A stretch of 64,000 nt of DNA from Paraburkholderia haematera (GCF_905220975.1 NZ_CAJNBK010000008.1:124001-188000), one strand, 5' to 3'; numbered from the stretch's first letter, positions 7,934-17,419 are shown. Translations and numbers: made by a program. Notes: generated by a model from the sequence alone, not told the origin.

Positions 7934-10014
7934 TGGTTGAGATTCACCGAGTAGACCGCGAGCCCCTTGCCGGTGCCGTCGTCCGCCTGAAGCTGGGTGA
8001 CGTTGGCGATACCGTTGGTCTGCGCGAGCGCCACCAGGTTCGGCGCCGCCTTGAAGGTCACCTGCCCGGCCGTCGCCACCTTCGTGAAGCGCCAGCTACG
8101 ATCGCTGCCGTTGTTCGCCGTCTTGATGGCCTGCACTTTCTTGATGTAGGCGATCAGGACGTCGCGGCTCGCATCCGGTGAGGCGTAAATCGTCTTGCTG
8201 CCGTCCAGCCCCGGAAAATTGCCGCCGCCGCTCGCGCGATAGTTGTTGGTCGCGACAATGAACGATTGCGACTCCGAGATCGCCGCGCCCTGATATTTCA
8301 GGTTGCGGATCCGGCTGCCGACTGCCTGGGTGACGTCGATTTCGTAGCTGAAATCCTTCGACGTGATCATGTCGAAGTTGTAACCCGGATAGGTGCTGAC
8401 CAGCGCCTGCGCCGCCGTGTTCGCCGGATCGATCTTGTTGAAACGCTTCGCCGCGGTTTCGAGCCAGGCCTTGAGATCGGCGCCCGTCACCTTCACCGCG
8501 TAGATCGTGTTCGGATAGAGGTAGAGGTCGGCGGCGTTGTTGATTGCGACATTTCCCTGCGCGACGTCGGTGAAATCGTTGCCGCCGCCAAAGCCGCTCT
8601 TGAACGGCGCGCTCACCGACAACACCGGAATACCCGCATATTGCGGCAGATTCGCCGCGATGTAGTCCTGCACGTAGGCCGCCTGCGCCTGATTGACGAT
8701 CTCGATGGCCGAGACGTCGCCCACGTCGGCGAAGTAGGTGCTCATGCGGAAATTGGTCGTGCCGATCGGTGTTTTCACATAGTTGATGGTCGCGCTGTGT
8801 TCGGCCGCGATCGCCTGCGAGATCGCCGGATCGACCGCCACGTAGCTGTTATCCGCGTTCTGGATCGAGCGGGCTTCCGCCGTGCTCGAATTACGGTCCA
8901 CCGTCCACGTGCCGTTCGTGTAGTTCAGTGCGAGCTTGATCACACCGAGATGCTTGCCCCAGAAATTCGCCATCACAGTCGGCACGCCGTTGACGGTGCC
9001 CTTCACTTTGTCCACGCCCGGCAGGTTAAATTGCGTGACCGTGCTGTTCTTGTCGGGGAACACCTGATGCGAGTGGCCGATCAGCATCGCGTCGATGCCG
9101 GGCACCTTCGAAAGATAGTAGCTGCCGTTTTCCATCGACGGCGAATAGGTCGAATTGTCGAGCCCGCCATGCGACATCGCGACGATGATCTGCGCACCCT
9201 TCGCCTTCATTTCCGGCACGTACTTCGATGCGCTTTCCACCAGCCCTTGCGTGTAAACATTACCGTCGAGCCAGCGCTTGTCCCACGCCATGATCGCCGG
9301 CGGCGTAAAGCCGATCACGCCGATTTTCACGGGTGCGCTGACGGTCTTGCCGTCGGGCGTGGTGGCGCTCAGCGTGCGCTCGAGGATCGTGTACGGCTTG
9401 AAAATCGGTTGCTGCGACTTCGCGCCGAGCACGTTGGACAGCACCAGCGGAAAGTTCGGCCCCGAGCATGCCGGTTGCGACGCGACCGGGCTCATGTTCG
9501 GCACGTCGAACGCGCTGCCGGTCACTTGTGCGAGGAACGGCAGGCCGTAGTTGAATTCGTGATTGCCGATAGTGCCGGCGTCGTACTTCAGCAGGTTCAT
9601 CACCTTGTAGACGCCGAGTGTCGTCTTGCAATCGATCGGCGCGACCTGCGCCTGGTAGTCGGCGAGCGCGGTGCCCTGGATCGTGTCGCCGTCGTCGAGC
9701 AACATCGTGTTCGGGAATTCCTTGCGCGCCGCCGCGATCAGCGTCGCCGTGCGTTCCAGACCGAGGGACTTGTCTTCGGCCAGCTTGTAATAGTCGTAGC
9801 TGAGGAGATTGGTGTGGATGTCGGTGGTTTCCAGCAAGGCGAGCGTCGCCTTCGTGCCGTTCGCCACTTGCGGCTGTGACGGCGTCGTCTCAAGGTCGCT
9901 GCTGCATGCCGTGATGCCGATCGCGCTTACCACGCCTAATGCGCCCAGCGCACCCTGGACACCGGTTGCGCGAAGCGCGCGCATCTTCTTTCCTGCCATA
10001 AACGTCACTCGCAT
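7930..10014 (-). CDS. cpdB: 2',3'-cyclic-nucleotide 2'-phosphodiesterase/3'-nucleotidase, lipoprotein
   Basis: A 694-residue enzyme that hydrolyses 2',3'-cyclic nucleotides and 3'-nucleotides to nucleosides outside the cytoplasm. The N terminus is a lipoprotein signal (SAIGITACSS; lipidated Cys after ITA). The metallophosphoesterase domain shows TTDIHTNL, LDDGDTIQGT, GNHEFNYG, AMSHGGLD and GHSHQVFPD, all metal ligands in the right order. The C-terminal nucleotide-specificity domain ends with IVATNNYRASGGGNFPG. The start at 10014 has GGAGGG eight bases upstream; an earlier in-frame start at 10056 has no such site. Enterobacterial CpdB is soluble, so the lipoprotein signal here is a variation. 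It is coupled to the Sel1 gene. With nucleoside salvage genes at 43526-46170 it could feed purine and pyrimidine recovery. Confidence 0.92.
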   Translation of the reverse strand: MRVTFMAGKKMRALRATGVQGALGALGVVSAIGITACSSDLETTPSQPQVANGTKATLALLETTDIHTNLLSYDYYKLAEDKSLGLERTATLIAAARKEFPNTMLLDDGDTIQGTALADYQAQVAPIDCKTTLGVYKVMNLLKYDAGTIGNHEFNYGLPFLAQVTGSAFDVPNMSPVASQPACSGPNFPLVLSNVLGAKSQQPIFKPYTILERTLSATTPDGKTVSAPVKIGVIGFTPPAIMAWDKRWLDGNVYTQGLVESASKYVPEMKAKGAQIIVAMSHGGLDNSTYSPSMENGSYYLSKVPGIDAMLIGHSHQVFPDKNSTVTQFNLPGVDKVKGTVNGVPTVMANFWGKHLGVIKLALNYTNGTWTVDRNSSTAEARSIQNADNSYVAVDPAISQAIAAEHSATINYVKTPIGTTNFRMSTYFADVGDVSAIEIVNQAQAAYVQDYIAANLPQYAGIPVLSVSAPFKSGFGGGNDFTDVAQGNVAINNAADLYLYPNTIYAVKVTGADLKAWLETAAKRFNKIDPANTAAQALVSTYPGYNFDMITSKDFSYEIDVTQAVGSRIRNLKYQGAAISESQSFIVATNNYRASGGGNFPGLDGSKTIYASPDASRDVLIAYIKKVQAIKTANNGSDRSWRFTKVATAGQVTFKAAPNLVALAQTNGIANVTQLQADDGTGKGLAVYSVNLNQ

Positions 10015-10171
10015 CCCTACTGCCCTCCGGTTTGTTGTGTTGTCGTGCCGGTCCATCCGGGCCGGCGTTGCATTACAAACAATTACAGAGGCGCAAGGTT
10101 ACGGTCGCTTTATGACACTGATTTGTATGGTGTTAGATAGGTTTAAGTAATATTGACAGCGCTTCGGGTTA

Positions 10172-11650
10172 TCAGCGCGTAAGGCGAGGCAGGATGTCGG
10201 CGAGCTTAGTGAGTGCCGCGTCGATGTGCTCCTCTGCAATGTTGCCGTAGCCGAACATCAAGCTGGGCTCCGGCTTCGCGCGCTGATAAAACGGCGCGAG
10301 TCCGTACAAACCGATCGACGCTTCGCGCGCGGCGCTCACCACCGCCTCCTCGGTCAACGGCGCCTTTAGCCGCGTTGCCATATGGATGCCGGCGGTTGGC
10401 ACGATCGGATCGAACCACGGCGCGAGATCGCCCTGCAGATGCTTGAGCAGCATCGCGCGGCGGCCCGCATAGATCTTGTGCATGCGCCGCAGGTGCTTGG
10501 CGAAGTCGCCGTTGAGCATGAAAGTCGCGAGCGCGGTTTGCGTGAGCGTGCAGCCGTGCCAGTCGGCGATCTGGCGGGCCTTGAAAAGCGGCGCGTATAG
10601 CGATGTGGGCGGCACCACGTAACCGACCCGCAACTCCGGGAAGATCGTCTTCGAAAACGTGCCCACGTAAGCAACGAGACCGGCGCGGTCGAGACTTTTC
10701 AGCGGCTCCATCGGCCGGCCTTCGAAACGGTACTCGCAGTCGTAATCGTCCTCGATGATCACGGCGCCGCGTTTCTGCGCCCATTCGAGCAACTCGACGC
10801 GCCGCTCGAGACTCATCGGCATGCCAAGCGGGAACTGATGCGAGGGCGTCACGTAGACGAGCCGCGCCTTGTCCGGGAGCTTGCTCACGATCAGGCCTTC
10901 GTGGTCCACCGGCACCGGCACCACGCGTGCCCCCGTGGCCATGAAGCACGCCCGGGCCGGCGGATAGCCGGGGTCTTCGAGCGCCGCGATCTCGCCGGGC
11001 CGCAACGTGATGCGCGCGATCAGATCGAGCGCGTGCTGGGCGCCTTGAGTAACAATCACGTCGTCCCAGTTGCTCGTGACCGCGCGATTGAACGCCAGGT
11101 AGCGCGAAATCGCGAGTCGCAACTCCTGCTCGCCCGCCGCGTCGCGATACGTGCCTGTACCACGCGCCTGCACACGCAAGGCGTGGTTCACGCAGCGGCG
11201 CCAGACGTCGAAGGGGAACAGCGATTTGTCAGTCGCGCCGCCAATGAAATCGTGCGGCGAGGCCACGGTGGGCTTCGGCAACGGCAAGTTTTCAGGCATC
11301 TGCTCCCACAGCGGCTGGGCTCGCGCCGCAGCTTTCTGTTTCGCCTTCGCCCGCTCGGGCGCGGAGTCGGCGGCCAGTGCATGCGACGAGCGCTCCACCG
11401 GCAGACGCTCGAGGCCGTCAGCGACGAAAGTGCCCGAGCCGGCGCGGGCACTCAGATAGCCTTCCGAAAGGAGTCGTTCGAAAACCTCGAGCGTGGTCTT
11501 GCGCGAGACGCCCAGTTGCGTGGCGAGATCGCGCGTGGAAGGCAACCGCGTCCCGCCGGCGAGCCGCCCTTCGAGTATGCCGGCACGCAACTGCCGGTAG
11601 ATCTGTCCGGACAGATCGTGACGGCCTTCGACCGCGATATGGATTTCCAT
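10172..11650 (-). CDS. MocR/PdxR-type GntR regulator with aminotransferase domain
   Basis: A 492-residue transcription factor. Residues 10-75 are a GntR winged helix (GQIYRQLRAGILEGRLAGGT, LPSTRDLATQLGVSRKTTLE). The rest is a fold-type I aminotransferase-like domain. GTFSKTIFPELRVGYVV carries the PLP-binding lysine, and EDDYDCEYRFEGRPMEPL and VIVTQGAQHALDLIARITLR are other family segments. MocR proteins sense PLP or an amino-acid adduct and usually control a divergent neighbour. Here that is the AhpD-family gene at 11764, 113 bases away. The physiological ligand cannot be deduced. Confidence 0.92.
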   Translation of the reverse strand: MEIHIAVEGRHDLSGQIYRQLRAGILEGRLAGGTRLPSTRDLATQLGVSRKTTLEVFERLLSEGYLSARAGSGTFVADGLERLPVERSSHALAADSAPERAKAKQKAAARAQPLWEQMPENLPLPKPTVASPHDFIGGATDKSLFPFDVWRRCVNHALRVQARGTGTYRDAAGEQELRLAISRYLAFNRAVTSNWDDVIVTQGAQHALDLIARITLRPGEIAALEDPGYPPARACFMATGARVVPVPVDHEGLIVSKLPDKARLVYVTPSHQFPLGMPMSLERRVELLEWAQKRGAVIIEDDYDCEYRFEGRPMEPLKSLDRAGLVAYVGTFSKTIFPELRVGYVVPPTSLYAPLFKARQIADWHGCTLTQTALATFMLNGDFAKHLRRMHKIYAGRRAMLLKHLQGDLAPWFDPIVPTAGIHMATRLKAPLTEEAVVSAAREASIGLYGLAPFYQRAKPEPSLMFGYGNIAEEHIDAALTKLADILPRLTR

Positions 11651-11655
11651 CCGAG

Positions 11656-11708
11656 TGGTTACCTTAAATATCCGGGAAATGGTTATTTCGAAAGACCAAT
11701 ACCAACCG
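11656..11708. promoter_or_regulatory. Candidate MocR operator in the divergent spacer
   Basis: TGGTTA occurs at 11656-11661 and again at 11680-11685 as a direct repeat, with a related inverted element CCAATACCAACC just after. Direct repeats are the usual binding geometry for MocR proteins. The assignment rests on position and repeat only. Confidence 0.35.
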
Positions 11709-11763
11709 TAAGCTTACCTCCGTCGCCGCCATCGGAGCGGACACTTACGATAAGGAACAGCTC

Positions 11764-12201
11764 ATGCAACCGCGTCTCGACTTCTACAAAGCCAGCCCGA
11801 GCGGCACCCGCGCGATGATCTCGCTCGAAGAAACCATCAGCAAAAGCACGATCGACAAACCGCTCGCGGAACTGGTGCGGATCCGCGCGTCGCAACTGAA
11901 CGGCTGTGCGTTCTGCCTGGATATGCACGTGACGGACGCGCGCAAGCACGGCGAAACGGAACGGCGTCTGGCAACGGTGGCGGCGTGGCGCGAAGCGCCG
12001 TTCTTCACCGAGCGCGAGCGCGCGGCGCTCGAATGGACCGAATCGGTCACGCTGGTCGCGCAAACGCGCGTGCCGGATGAAGTGTGGGAAGCGGTGAAGC
12101 CGCATTTCACCGAGCAGGAGATTGGCGACCTGACCTTGCTGATCATTGCGATCAACGGCTGGAACCGGATTGCGGTTTCGTTCCGGAAAATGCCGGAGTA
12201 A
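11764..12201 (+). CDS. Carboxymuconolactone decarboxylase/AhpD-family protein
   Basis: A 145-residue protein of the AhpD-like alpha-helical family. The core RIRASQLNGCAFCLDMHVTD holds the C-x2-C-x3-H redox centre (CAFCLDMH) found in AhpD-type peroxidases, which act with a thiol donor to reduce peroxides. TLLIIAINGWNRIAVSFR is the usual C-terminal helix. AAGGAACAG before the ATG gives a ribosome site. It is transcribed away from the MocR gene and is probably its target. Whether it acts on peroxides or another electrophile is unknown. It ends in a bidirectional terminator. Confidence 0.88.
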   Translation: MQPRLDFYKASPSGTRAMISLEETISKSTIDKPLAELVRIRASQLNGCAFCLDMHVTDARKHGETERRLATVAAWREAPFFTERERAALEWTESVTLVAQTRVPDEVWEAVKPHFTEQEIGDLTLLIIAINGWNRIAVSFRKMPE

Positions 12202-12254
12202 GCGCGTGGAGCAGGTCCGCTCATGCGCAAACTAGCGCAACGTAGCGCATAAAA

Positions 12255-12298
12255 TGCAAAATGGCGCACCCCTGTCAGACGGGGTACGCCATTTTTTT
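12255..12298. terminator. Bidirectional terminator between AhpD-like and POT genes
   Basis: Stem AAATGGCGCACCCC / GGGGTACGCCATTT with a single mismatch and an eight-base loop. It has an A run on the left and T7 at 12292-12298 on the right, so it can stop both the plus-strand AhpD-like gene and the minus-strand POT gene. Confidence 0.85.
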
Positions 12299-12398
12299 GC
12301 GCTGCCGGGCGTGGCAGACGCATGGGATGCCGAACGGCCGGCGCGTACTTTCTTGCGGCCGGTGGCCGACGCCCTGGGGCCGCTTTACACGCCGCCGA

Positions 12399-13940
12399 TT
12401 ACTCCGCCGCCACCGCGCTCAGGGCCGCCGTTTGCCGCGCGTTCTCACGCGCCTCGTCGCCGCAACGCTGATGTTCGCGCGACAGCTTGCGCATCAGCGG
12501 CAACAGCAGCACGGCAACCAGCGCGCCCGCTGCCGCGAGCCAGCCCAGGCCCGTAAACAGCTTGACGTACAACGGCAGCGATTCGAGCGGATCCATATCG
12601 CCCTTCGGCATCTGCGCGAAATTCGCCACCACGCTGCCCAGATACTGCGACACGCCGGTTGCCACGAAGTAAGCGCCCATCATGAAACCGCTCATCCGCG
12701 CCGGCACGTAGCGCGCGATCATCGCGAGACCCAGCCCGCTCACCAGCAATTCGCCGAGCGAATACAAGCCGTAGCCGCCCACCATGAACCACGACGAGAC
12801 GCGCCCGTTCACCGCGTAGTTGCCGCTCGCCGCATACACGAAGAAGCCGGCCGCCACCACCGCGAAGCCGAACGCGTACTTGACCGCCACCGGCACGTCC
12901 TTGCCGCTCTTCGCGAGCTTCGTATAGAGCAGCGCGAGCACCGGGCTCATCACCATGATCCAGATCGGATTGAGCGCCTGGAACTGCGCGGCGCTCCACG
13001 TGAACAGCGTCTCGCCGAACAGCATGAAGCGCGGATCGACGTTGCGCAGCGCGAACAGCGTGAGCGACGTCGACATCTGCACATAGAACACGAAGAACAG
13101 GATCACCTGCGCGGTCAGAATCAGCGCGGCAACCAGACCCGAACGCTCCGAGCGTTCGCACTTCACCAGCATGTAGCCGAAGATCGCCAGAATCGCGACG
13201 CCGGCCGTGTACACGCAGGCCACCGCAATCGCCTTGTGCTGCAGCACGAACATCGTTGCGGTGCCAAGCACAATACCGCCCAGCGCGACCGCGCCGACGC
13301 GTTTCCAGCGGATCGGTTCGGCGTCCGGCGCGGAGCCGATATGCGCGAGCGTGCGGAACATGATGAAGTAGTTCAGCACCGACAGCAGCATGCCCGCGCA
13401 GCAGACCGCGAATGCCGTGTGCCAGCCCCAATGGTCCTTGATCCACGGCGTCGCGAGCATCGACGCTGTCGAGCCGATATTGACCGCCATGTAGTAGATC
13501 GTGAATGCGCTGTCGATGCGCGCGTCGTCGCCTTCATAGATGCGGCGCACGAGATTCGCGGCGTTTGCCTTGAAAAGCCCGTTGCCCACCACGATTACGC
13601 CCAGCGACGCGTACATGTAGCTCAATTGCTCGTTGGGCAGCGCCAGCATGAAATAGCCGGCTGCCAGCACGCCGGCACCGAAGATCATCGTGCGGCGCGC
13701 GCCCAGAATCTTGTCGCCGATCCAGCCGCCGATCGACGGCGATGCGTAAACCAGCGCTGTGAACGCGCCCCATGTGAGGGTGGCGTGGCTGTCGGTGAAG
13801 TTCAGCTTGTCGATCATGAACAGGACCAGCAGCGCGGCCATCCCGTAGTAACCGAAGCGCTCCCACATCTCGATCAGAAAGACCGTCGAGAACGAACGGG
13901 TCTGCGAGACCGGTGCGCCGGCGGGATTGGACGAATTCAT
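12399..13940 (-). CDS. Proton-dependent oligopeptide transporter (POT/PTR family)
   Basis: A 513-residue inner-membrane proton symporter for di- and tripeptides. The POT proton-coupling motif EMWERFGYYGM is near residue 25, and the second family signature is IYYMAVNIGSTASMLATPW near residue 140. About 14 hydrophobic segments are seen, as in bacterial POT members such as DtpA. Tandem ATGs are at 13943 and 13940; AGAGG sits at better spacing for 13940 (MNSSNPAG). The frame is open upstream to 14153 but that stretch is arginine-rich and not family-like. It is apparently a single gene, with the bidirectional terminator 100 bases after the stop. It complements the Opp importer downstream, which handles longer peptides. 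Confidence 0.93.
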   Translation of the reverse strand: MNSSNPAGAPVSQTRSFSTVFLIEMWERFGYYGMAALLVLFMIDKLNFTDSHATLTWGAFTALVYASPSIGGWIGDKILGARRTMIFGAGVLAAGYFMLALPNEQLSYMYASLGVIVVGNGLFKANAANLVRRIYEGDDARIDSAFTIYYMAVNIGSTASMLATPWIKDHWGWHTAFAVCCAGMLLSVLNYFIMFRTLAHIGSAPDAEPIRWKRVGAVALGGIVLGTATMFVLQHKAIAVACVYTAGVAILAIFGYMLVKCERSERSGLVAALILTAQVILFFVFYVQMSTSLTLFALRNVDPRFMLFGETLFTWSAAQFQALNPIWIMVMSPVLALLYTKLAKSGKDVPVAVKYAFGFAVVAAGFFVYAASGNYAVNGRVSSWFMVGGYGLYSLGELLVSGLGLAMIARYVPARMSGFMMGAYFVATGVSQYLGSVVANFAQMPKGDMDPLESLPLYVKLFTGLGWLAAAGALVAVLLLPLMRKLSREHQRCGDEARENARQTAALSAVAAE

Positions 13941-14199
13941 CATGTACCTCTTGTGCTTACGGTTGCGGCGGCGCGTGGGCTGGCCACGCGGCGCGAAAAA
14001 CGGAATCTGGCAAAACGTTCGGCGGATCCTGCGCGACACGACGCATGCATGGCCCCAGGCCTGCGCGTGGTCGATGGCGCGTTCATCTACACGTTCATCT
14101 GGAAACTGAACTGCGCGCTCATCTGCAAACCAGATTGCAAACTGAGGCGCCAATACCAGCGGAAAAACCAGGGGATGGGATAGTGGCCCGCCACGCGGT

Positions 14200-14250
14200 G
14201 CGCCCCGAAGGGAGTCCCCTGCCCCGAAGGAAGTCCCCTTGGGGGATTGG
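14200..14250. repeat. CCCCGAAGGRAGTCCCC-type intergenic repeat
   Basis: Two adjacent copies of CCCCGAAGGRAGTCCCCT, the second flowing into a G-rich partner (TTGGGGGATTGGGGG). A related sequence, GCCCCGAAGGAAGT, is in the hairpin at 21311-21347. This looks like a dispersed intergenic element; genome-wide copy number cannot be judged from one window. Confidence 0.55.
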
Positions 14251-14336
14251 GGGACGCTGCGTCACATCGGGCTCGGGCTCCGGCAGGCGGAACGGGCTCA
14301 ATGATAAAGCATTGCGGGAAACGGGGGTCTGGCGGG

Positions 14337-14426
14337 CGGCTTTCCGGAGGCCGGCTTTCCGGAGGCCGGCTTTCCGGGGGGCGGCTTTCCGGAGGCCCGC
14401 TTTGCAGGGGCCGGCTTCCAGGCGGC
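14337..14426. repeat. 15-bp tandem repeat, six units
   Basis: Six consecutive 15-base units with consensus CGGCTTTCCGGAGGC. Units one, two and four are identical, unit three has three changes, and units five and six are more degenerate. Such an array is prone to copy-number change. Confidence 0.85.
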
Positions 14427-15041
14427 TGGCGGATGGCGGCTGCGCCAGATGGCGAACGCGATGCCCGCGGCAGGAAAAATCGGCAGTGATAGTCATGTCC
14501 TCAGCCCGGCCAGCGTTCGGTTGGAACGTGCCGGACAACGCTCCGCCGCGCAGGATCGCTGCGTGCGGAATGAAAAACAGCGGCCGGTGTCGCGTCTGAT
14601 ACGAACACGCGCGCCCAACCGCCAAGCGGGGCAGATTCTGCAAACAGACGCGCGATTCGTCACTCAGGGAATTCACTGATATCGCGCCAATTACCACGCC
14701 AATTACCCGTTCTTACACGCCAGATCGCTTCGTTGCGAAATCGTGTTTGACTGAAAATAGCCTTTGACGTCATGCCTTTAACCCTTCCCGATACTCAATC
14801 TGCATCAATGCTGACACCCTTATGCGTACTGCAGTCTTTACCGCATCCGCTTTCAGTTTCTCGTCGATTCCCGGTCAAAACGGCTGGGGAGAATTTCGGT
14901 TCTGGCAACATAGAGCGTTGTCTCGAAAACGCGGTCCCTTGCACGACCGGAAGCTGAACGGCCCGCCACCCCGGTCTGGACTGCGATCAAACCATATTTA
15001 CTTATATCAAACAAATTTTGACGGGCTAATTTCCTCCTGCT

Positions 15042-15614
15042 ATGGTCACGACAATTCAAAAGAAGAATCCGGCACTCGAACTCGGCAGCAAGATCCGCGC
15101 GTTAAGGCAACGGCTCAAGCGCACGCTGGATGACACGGCAACAGCGGCGGGTATTTCCAAGCCGTTTTTGTCGCAAGTCGAACGCGGCCTGGCGTCACCG
15201 TCCATCACGTCGCTGGCCGGAATTGCCCACGCGCTCGGGGTGACAGTGCAGTATTTCGTCGACACGCCAAGCGAAGAACGCTCGGTATGCCGTAGCGATC
15301 AGTTGAAGTTTTTCGGTTTTGCGGACTCGGCCAATTTGTTTGCACGGCTGACCAATCTGACGGGCGGCCGTCAGCTCGAAGCGATCCTTGTGAGGATGCC
15401 GCCCGGGCAGAAGCGCTCCGAAGTGACCACGCATGCCGGGGAAGAGTTTGTTTATGTGATCGACGGCGAAGTGTCGTTGACCCTGGAAGGCAAGACGTTC
15501 GTGTTGCATGCGGGAGACAGCGCGCATTACGAATCGACAGTGCCGCACAGCTGGGTGAATACCGCACGCAAAGAGTCGGTAGTCGTCTGGGTGGGCACAC
15601 CGAGACTGTTTTAA
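15042..15614 (+). CDS. XRE-family regulator with C-terminal cupin
   Basis: A 190-residue transcription factor. Residues 15-70 form a Cro/CI-type helix-turn-helix (IRALRQRLKRTLDDTATAAG, ISKPFLSQVERGLASPSITS). Residues 110-188 form a small-molecule-binding cupin barrel (MPPGQKRSEVTTHAGEEFVY, VIDGEVSLTLEG, HAGDSAHYESTVPHSW). Relatives such as PuuR or SutR control amino-acid, polyamine or sulfur uptake. It precedes the Opp operon in the same direction by about 170 bases and is its likely regulator. No good Shine-Dalgarno sequence precedes the ATG: the bases just before it are CCTCC-like, so translation may be weak. Confidence 0.88.
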   Translation: MVTTIQKKNPALELGSKIRALRQRLKRTLDDTATAAGISKPFLSQVERGLASPSITSLAGIAHALGVTVQYFVDTPSEERSVCRSDQLKFFGFADSANLFARLTNLTGGRQLEAILVRMPPGQKRSEVTTHAGEEFVYVIDGEVSLTLEGKTFVLHAGDSAHYESTVPHSWVNTARKESVVVWVGTPRLF

Positions 15615-15786
15615 AAAGCAGGCACCTTTTCCGGTTGATCCGGCCAGGGATTGCCTGCATTACGAAATGTAAGGAATCCTGCATGTCGAGCAACCAACAA
15701 GGGCCGCCCCGGTCCGAGCACGGCGGATAACCGGGCGCCCTGGCGCCAGCGCGTTCTTCTCTCGACTTTTCCTGCGATCTCAACCG

Positions 15787-17403
15787 ATGAAAACCCCGTT
15801 CGTCTACGCGACGGCGCTGACCGCGCTCGTCCTTACATTTCAGCCCTCCGCCTTCGCCGTCACGGTACCCGCGGGTGTCACCCTCGCTGCCAGCCAGGAA
15901 ATGACCCGCCAGGTGCCGTCCGAAACCGAATCGCTCGACCCCGCGCATATCGAATCCTGGACCGGCGACACGATCGCGCTCGACATGTTCGAAGGCCTGA
16001 CGCGCATCGACGCAGCCGGCGCGATCGTGCCGGGCGTCGCGCAATCGTGGACGCGCACCGGGCCGACTACGTGGGTTTTCAAGCTGCGCCATGACGCGCG
16101 CTGGAGCAACGGCCAGCCGGTCACGGCCGCTGACTTTATCTATTCATGGCAACGCGTGCTCGATCCGAAGACGGGTTCGAAATACACCGTGCTGGTCGAA
16201 TTCGTGAAGAACGCCAAGGCGATTCTCGCCGGCAAGGCGCCGCTCTCGAGTCTCGCCGCGCGCGCCATCGATCCGTACACGCTCGAAGTCACCACCGAAG
16301 TCCCCGCCGCCTTCTTCCCGCAACTGACCGCCATGCCGGCTCTCGCCCCGGTCAATCGCGCGACCGTCACCAAGTTCGGCAACGACTGGACCCGGCCGGG
16401 CAACTTCGTCGGTAACGGCCCCTACACGCTGACCGACTGGCAGCCGAGCAATCGCCTCGTAGCAACCAAAAGCAGCACGTACTGGAATGCCAGCAAGGTC
16501 GTGATCACGAAAGTGACCTATCTGCCGATCGAAAACGACGAAACGGCAATGCGCATGTATCAGGCCGGCCAGTTCGACTACACGTACTCGATTCCGTCGG
16601 GCATCTATGCGCAGGTGAGCAAACAGTTCGGCTCCGAACTGAAAACCGGCGTGCAGATCGCCACTTACTACTACAGCCTGAACAACGACGACCCGGCATT
16701 CAAGGACAAGCGCGTGCGCCAGGCGCTGGCGATGGTGCTGGACCGCGACCTGCTGACCAAGCGTCTGACGGCCGACGGCGAGGTGCCGATGTACGGCCTG
16801 ATCGCCAAGGGCACGGAAGGCGCGAACGTCTTCACGCCTGACTGGGCAAGCTGGCCGATGGCCAAGCGCGTCGACTACGCGCGCAACCTGCTGAAGGAAG
16901 CCGGTTACTCTGACGCGAAGCCGCTCACATTCACGCTCACCTATAACACCAACGACCTGCACAAGAAGGTCGCGCTGTTTGCCACGTCGGAATGGCGCAC
17001 CAAGCTCGGCGTGACCGCCAAGCTCGAAAACGTCGAACAAAAGGTCCTGCTCAAGCAACGCCACGACGGCAAGGTGCAGGCCTCGCGCGACGGCTGGTTT
17101 GTCGACTACAACGACGCCAACTCGTTTTTCGATCTGATACGCTGCAACAGCGTGCAGAACGATCAGCGCTACTGCAATCCGCAAGTCGACAAGCTGATCG
17201 ATGAAGGCAACCAGCAGCTCGACGACGCGAAGCGCACCGCCCTGCTCACGCAGGCGCACGATCTGGCGATGAACGACTACCCGCTGGTATCGCTCTTCCA
17301 GTACTCGGCGGACCGGCTGGTCAAATCGTATGTCGGCGGCTACACGTCGACCAATTACGTCGACCAGCGCGCCACGCAAGACATGTATCTGATCAAGCAC
17401 TAA
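15787..17403 (+). CDS. oppA: Oligopeptide ABC transporter, periplasmic binding protein
   Basis: A 538-residue family 5 solute-binding protein (OppA/MppA type) that captures peptides in the periplasm. A Sec signal peptide (MKTPFVYATALTALVLTF, cleaved after AFA) lacks a lipobox, as usual in Gram-negative bacteria. Family marks are SETESLDPAHIESW, ALDMFEGLTRID, FKLRHDARWSNGQPVTAADF (the family 5 signature) and VRQALAMVLDRDLL. OppA has broad specificity with backbone contacts, so the cargo cannot be named. It is the first gene of a five-gene operon, 16 bases before oppB. Confidence 0.94.
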   Translation: MKTPFVYATALTALVLTFQPSAFAVTVPAGVTLAASQEMTRQVPSETESLDPAHIESWTGDTIALDMFEGLTRIDAAGAIVPGVAQSWTRTGPTTWVFKLRHDARWSNGQPVTAADFIYSWQRVLDPKTGSKYTVLVEFVKNAKAILAGKAPLSSLAARAIDPYTLEVTTEVPAAFFPQLTAMPALAPVNRATVTKFGNDWTRPGNFVGNGPYTLTDWQPSNRLVATKSSTYWNASKVVITKVTYLPIENDETAMRMYQAGQFDYTYSIPSGIYAQVSKQFGSELKTGVQIATYYYSLNNDDPAFKDKRVRQALAMVLDRDLLTKRLTADGEVPMYGLIAKGTEGANVFTPDWASWPMAKRVDYARNLLKEAGYSDAKPLTFTLTYNTNDLHKKVALFATSEWRTKLGVTAKLENVEQKVLLKQRHDGKVQASRDGWFVDYNDANSFFDLIRCNSVQNDQRYCNPQVDKLIDEGNQQLDDAKRTALLTQAHDLAMNDYPLVSLFQYSADRLVKSYVGGYTSTNYVDQRATQDMYLIKH

Positions 17404-17419
17404 GCGCGGGAGCACCGTC

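Larger units (their letters stand above)
13941..15041. other. 1.1-kb gene-poor region with tandem and dispersed repeats
   Basis: I see no convincing gene here. Frames that are open on both strands owe this to GC-rich repeats (GGRLS on one strand, KAGLR on the other) and have no ribosome site. The region holds the CCCCGAAGG/AAGTCCCC-type repeat at 14200-14250 and a 15-bp tandem repeat at 14337-14426. From about 14700 on, GC drops, marking the promoter region of the XRE-cupin gene. Confidence 0.6.

Noticed and set aside
8266..9879. Open frame of 537 codons on the plus strand opposite the cpdB-like gene
   Set aside because: Arginine/histidine/valine-rich composition typical of the antisense of a GC-rich gene, and the minus strand carries a clear enzyme.
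12261..14183. Open frame of 640 codons on the plus strand opposite the POT transporter
   Set aside because: His/Arg-rich shadow; the POT motifs on the other strand are unambiguous.
14337..14426. Array of short repeats considered as CRISPR
   Set aside because: Units are contiguous 15-mers without spacers and no cas gene is near.
14119..14697. Minus-strand frame of 192 codons with KAGLR repeats
   Set aside because: The periodicity comes from the 15-bp DNA repeat; no ribosome site or known domain.
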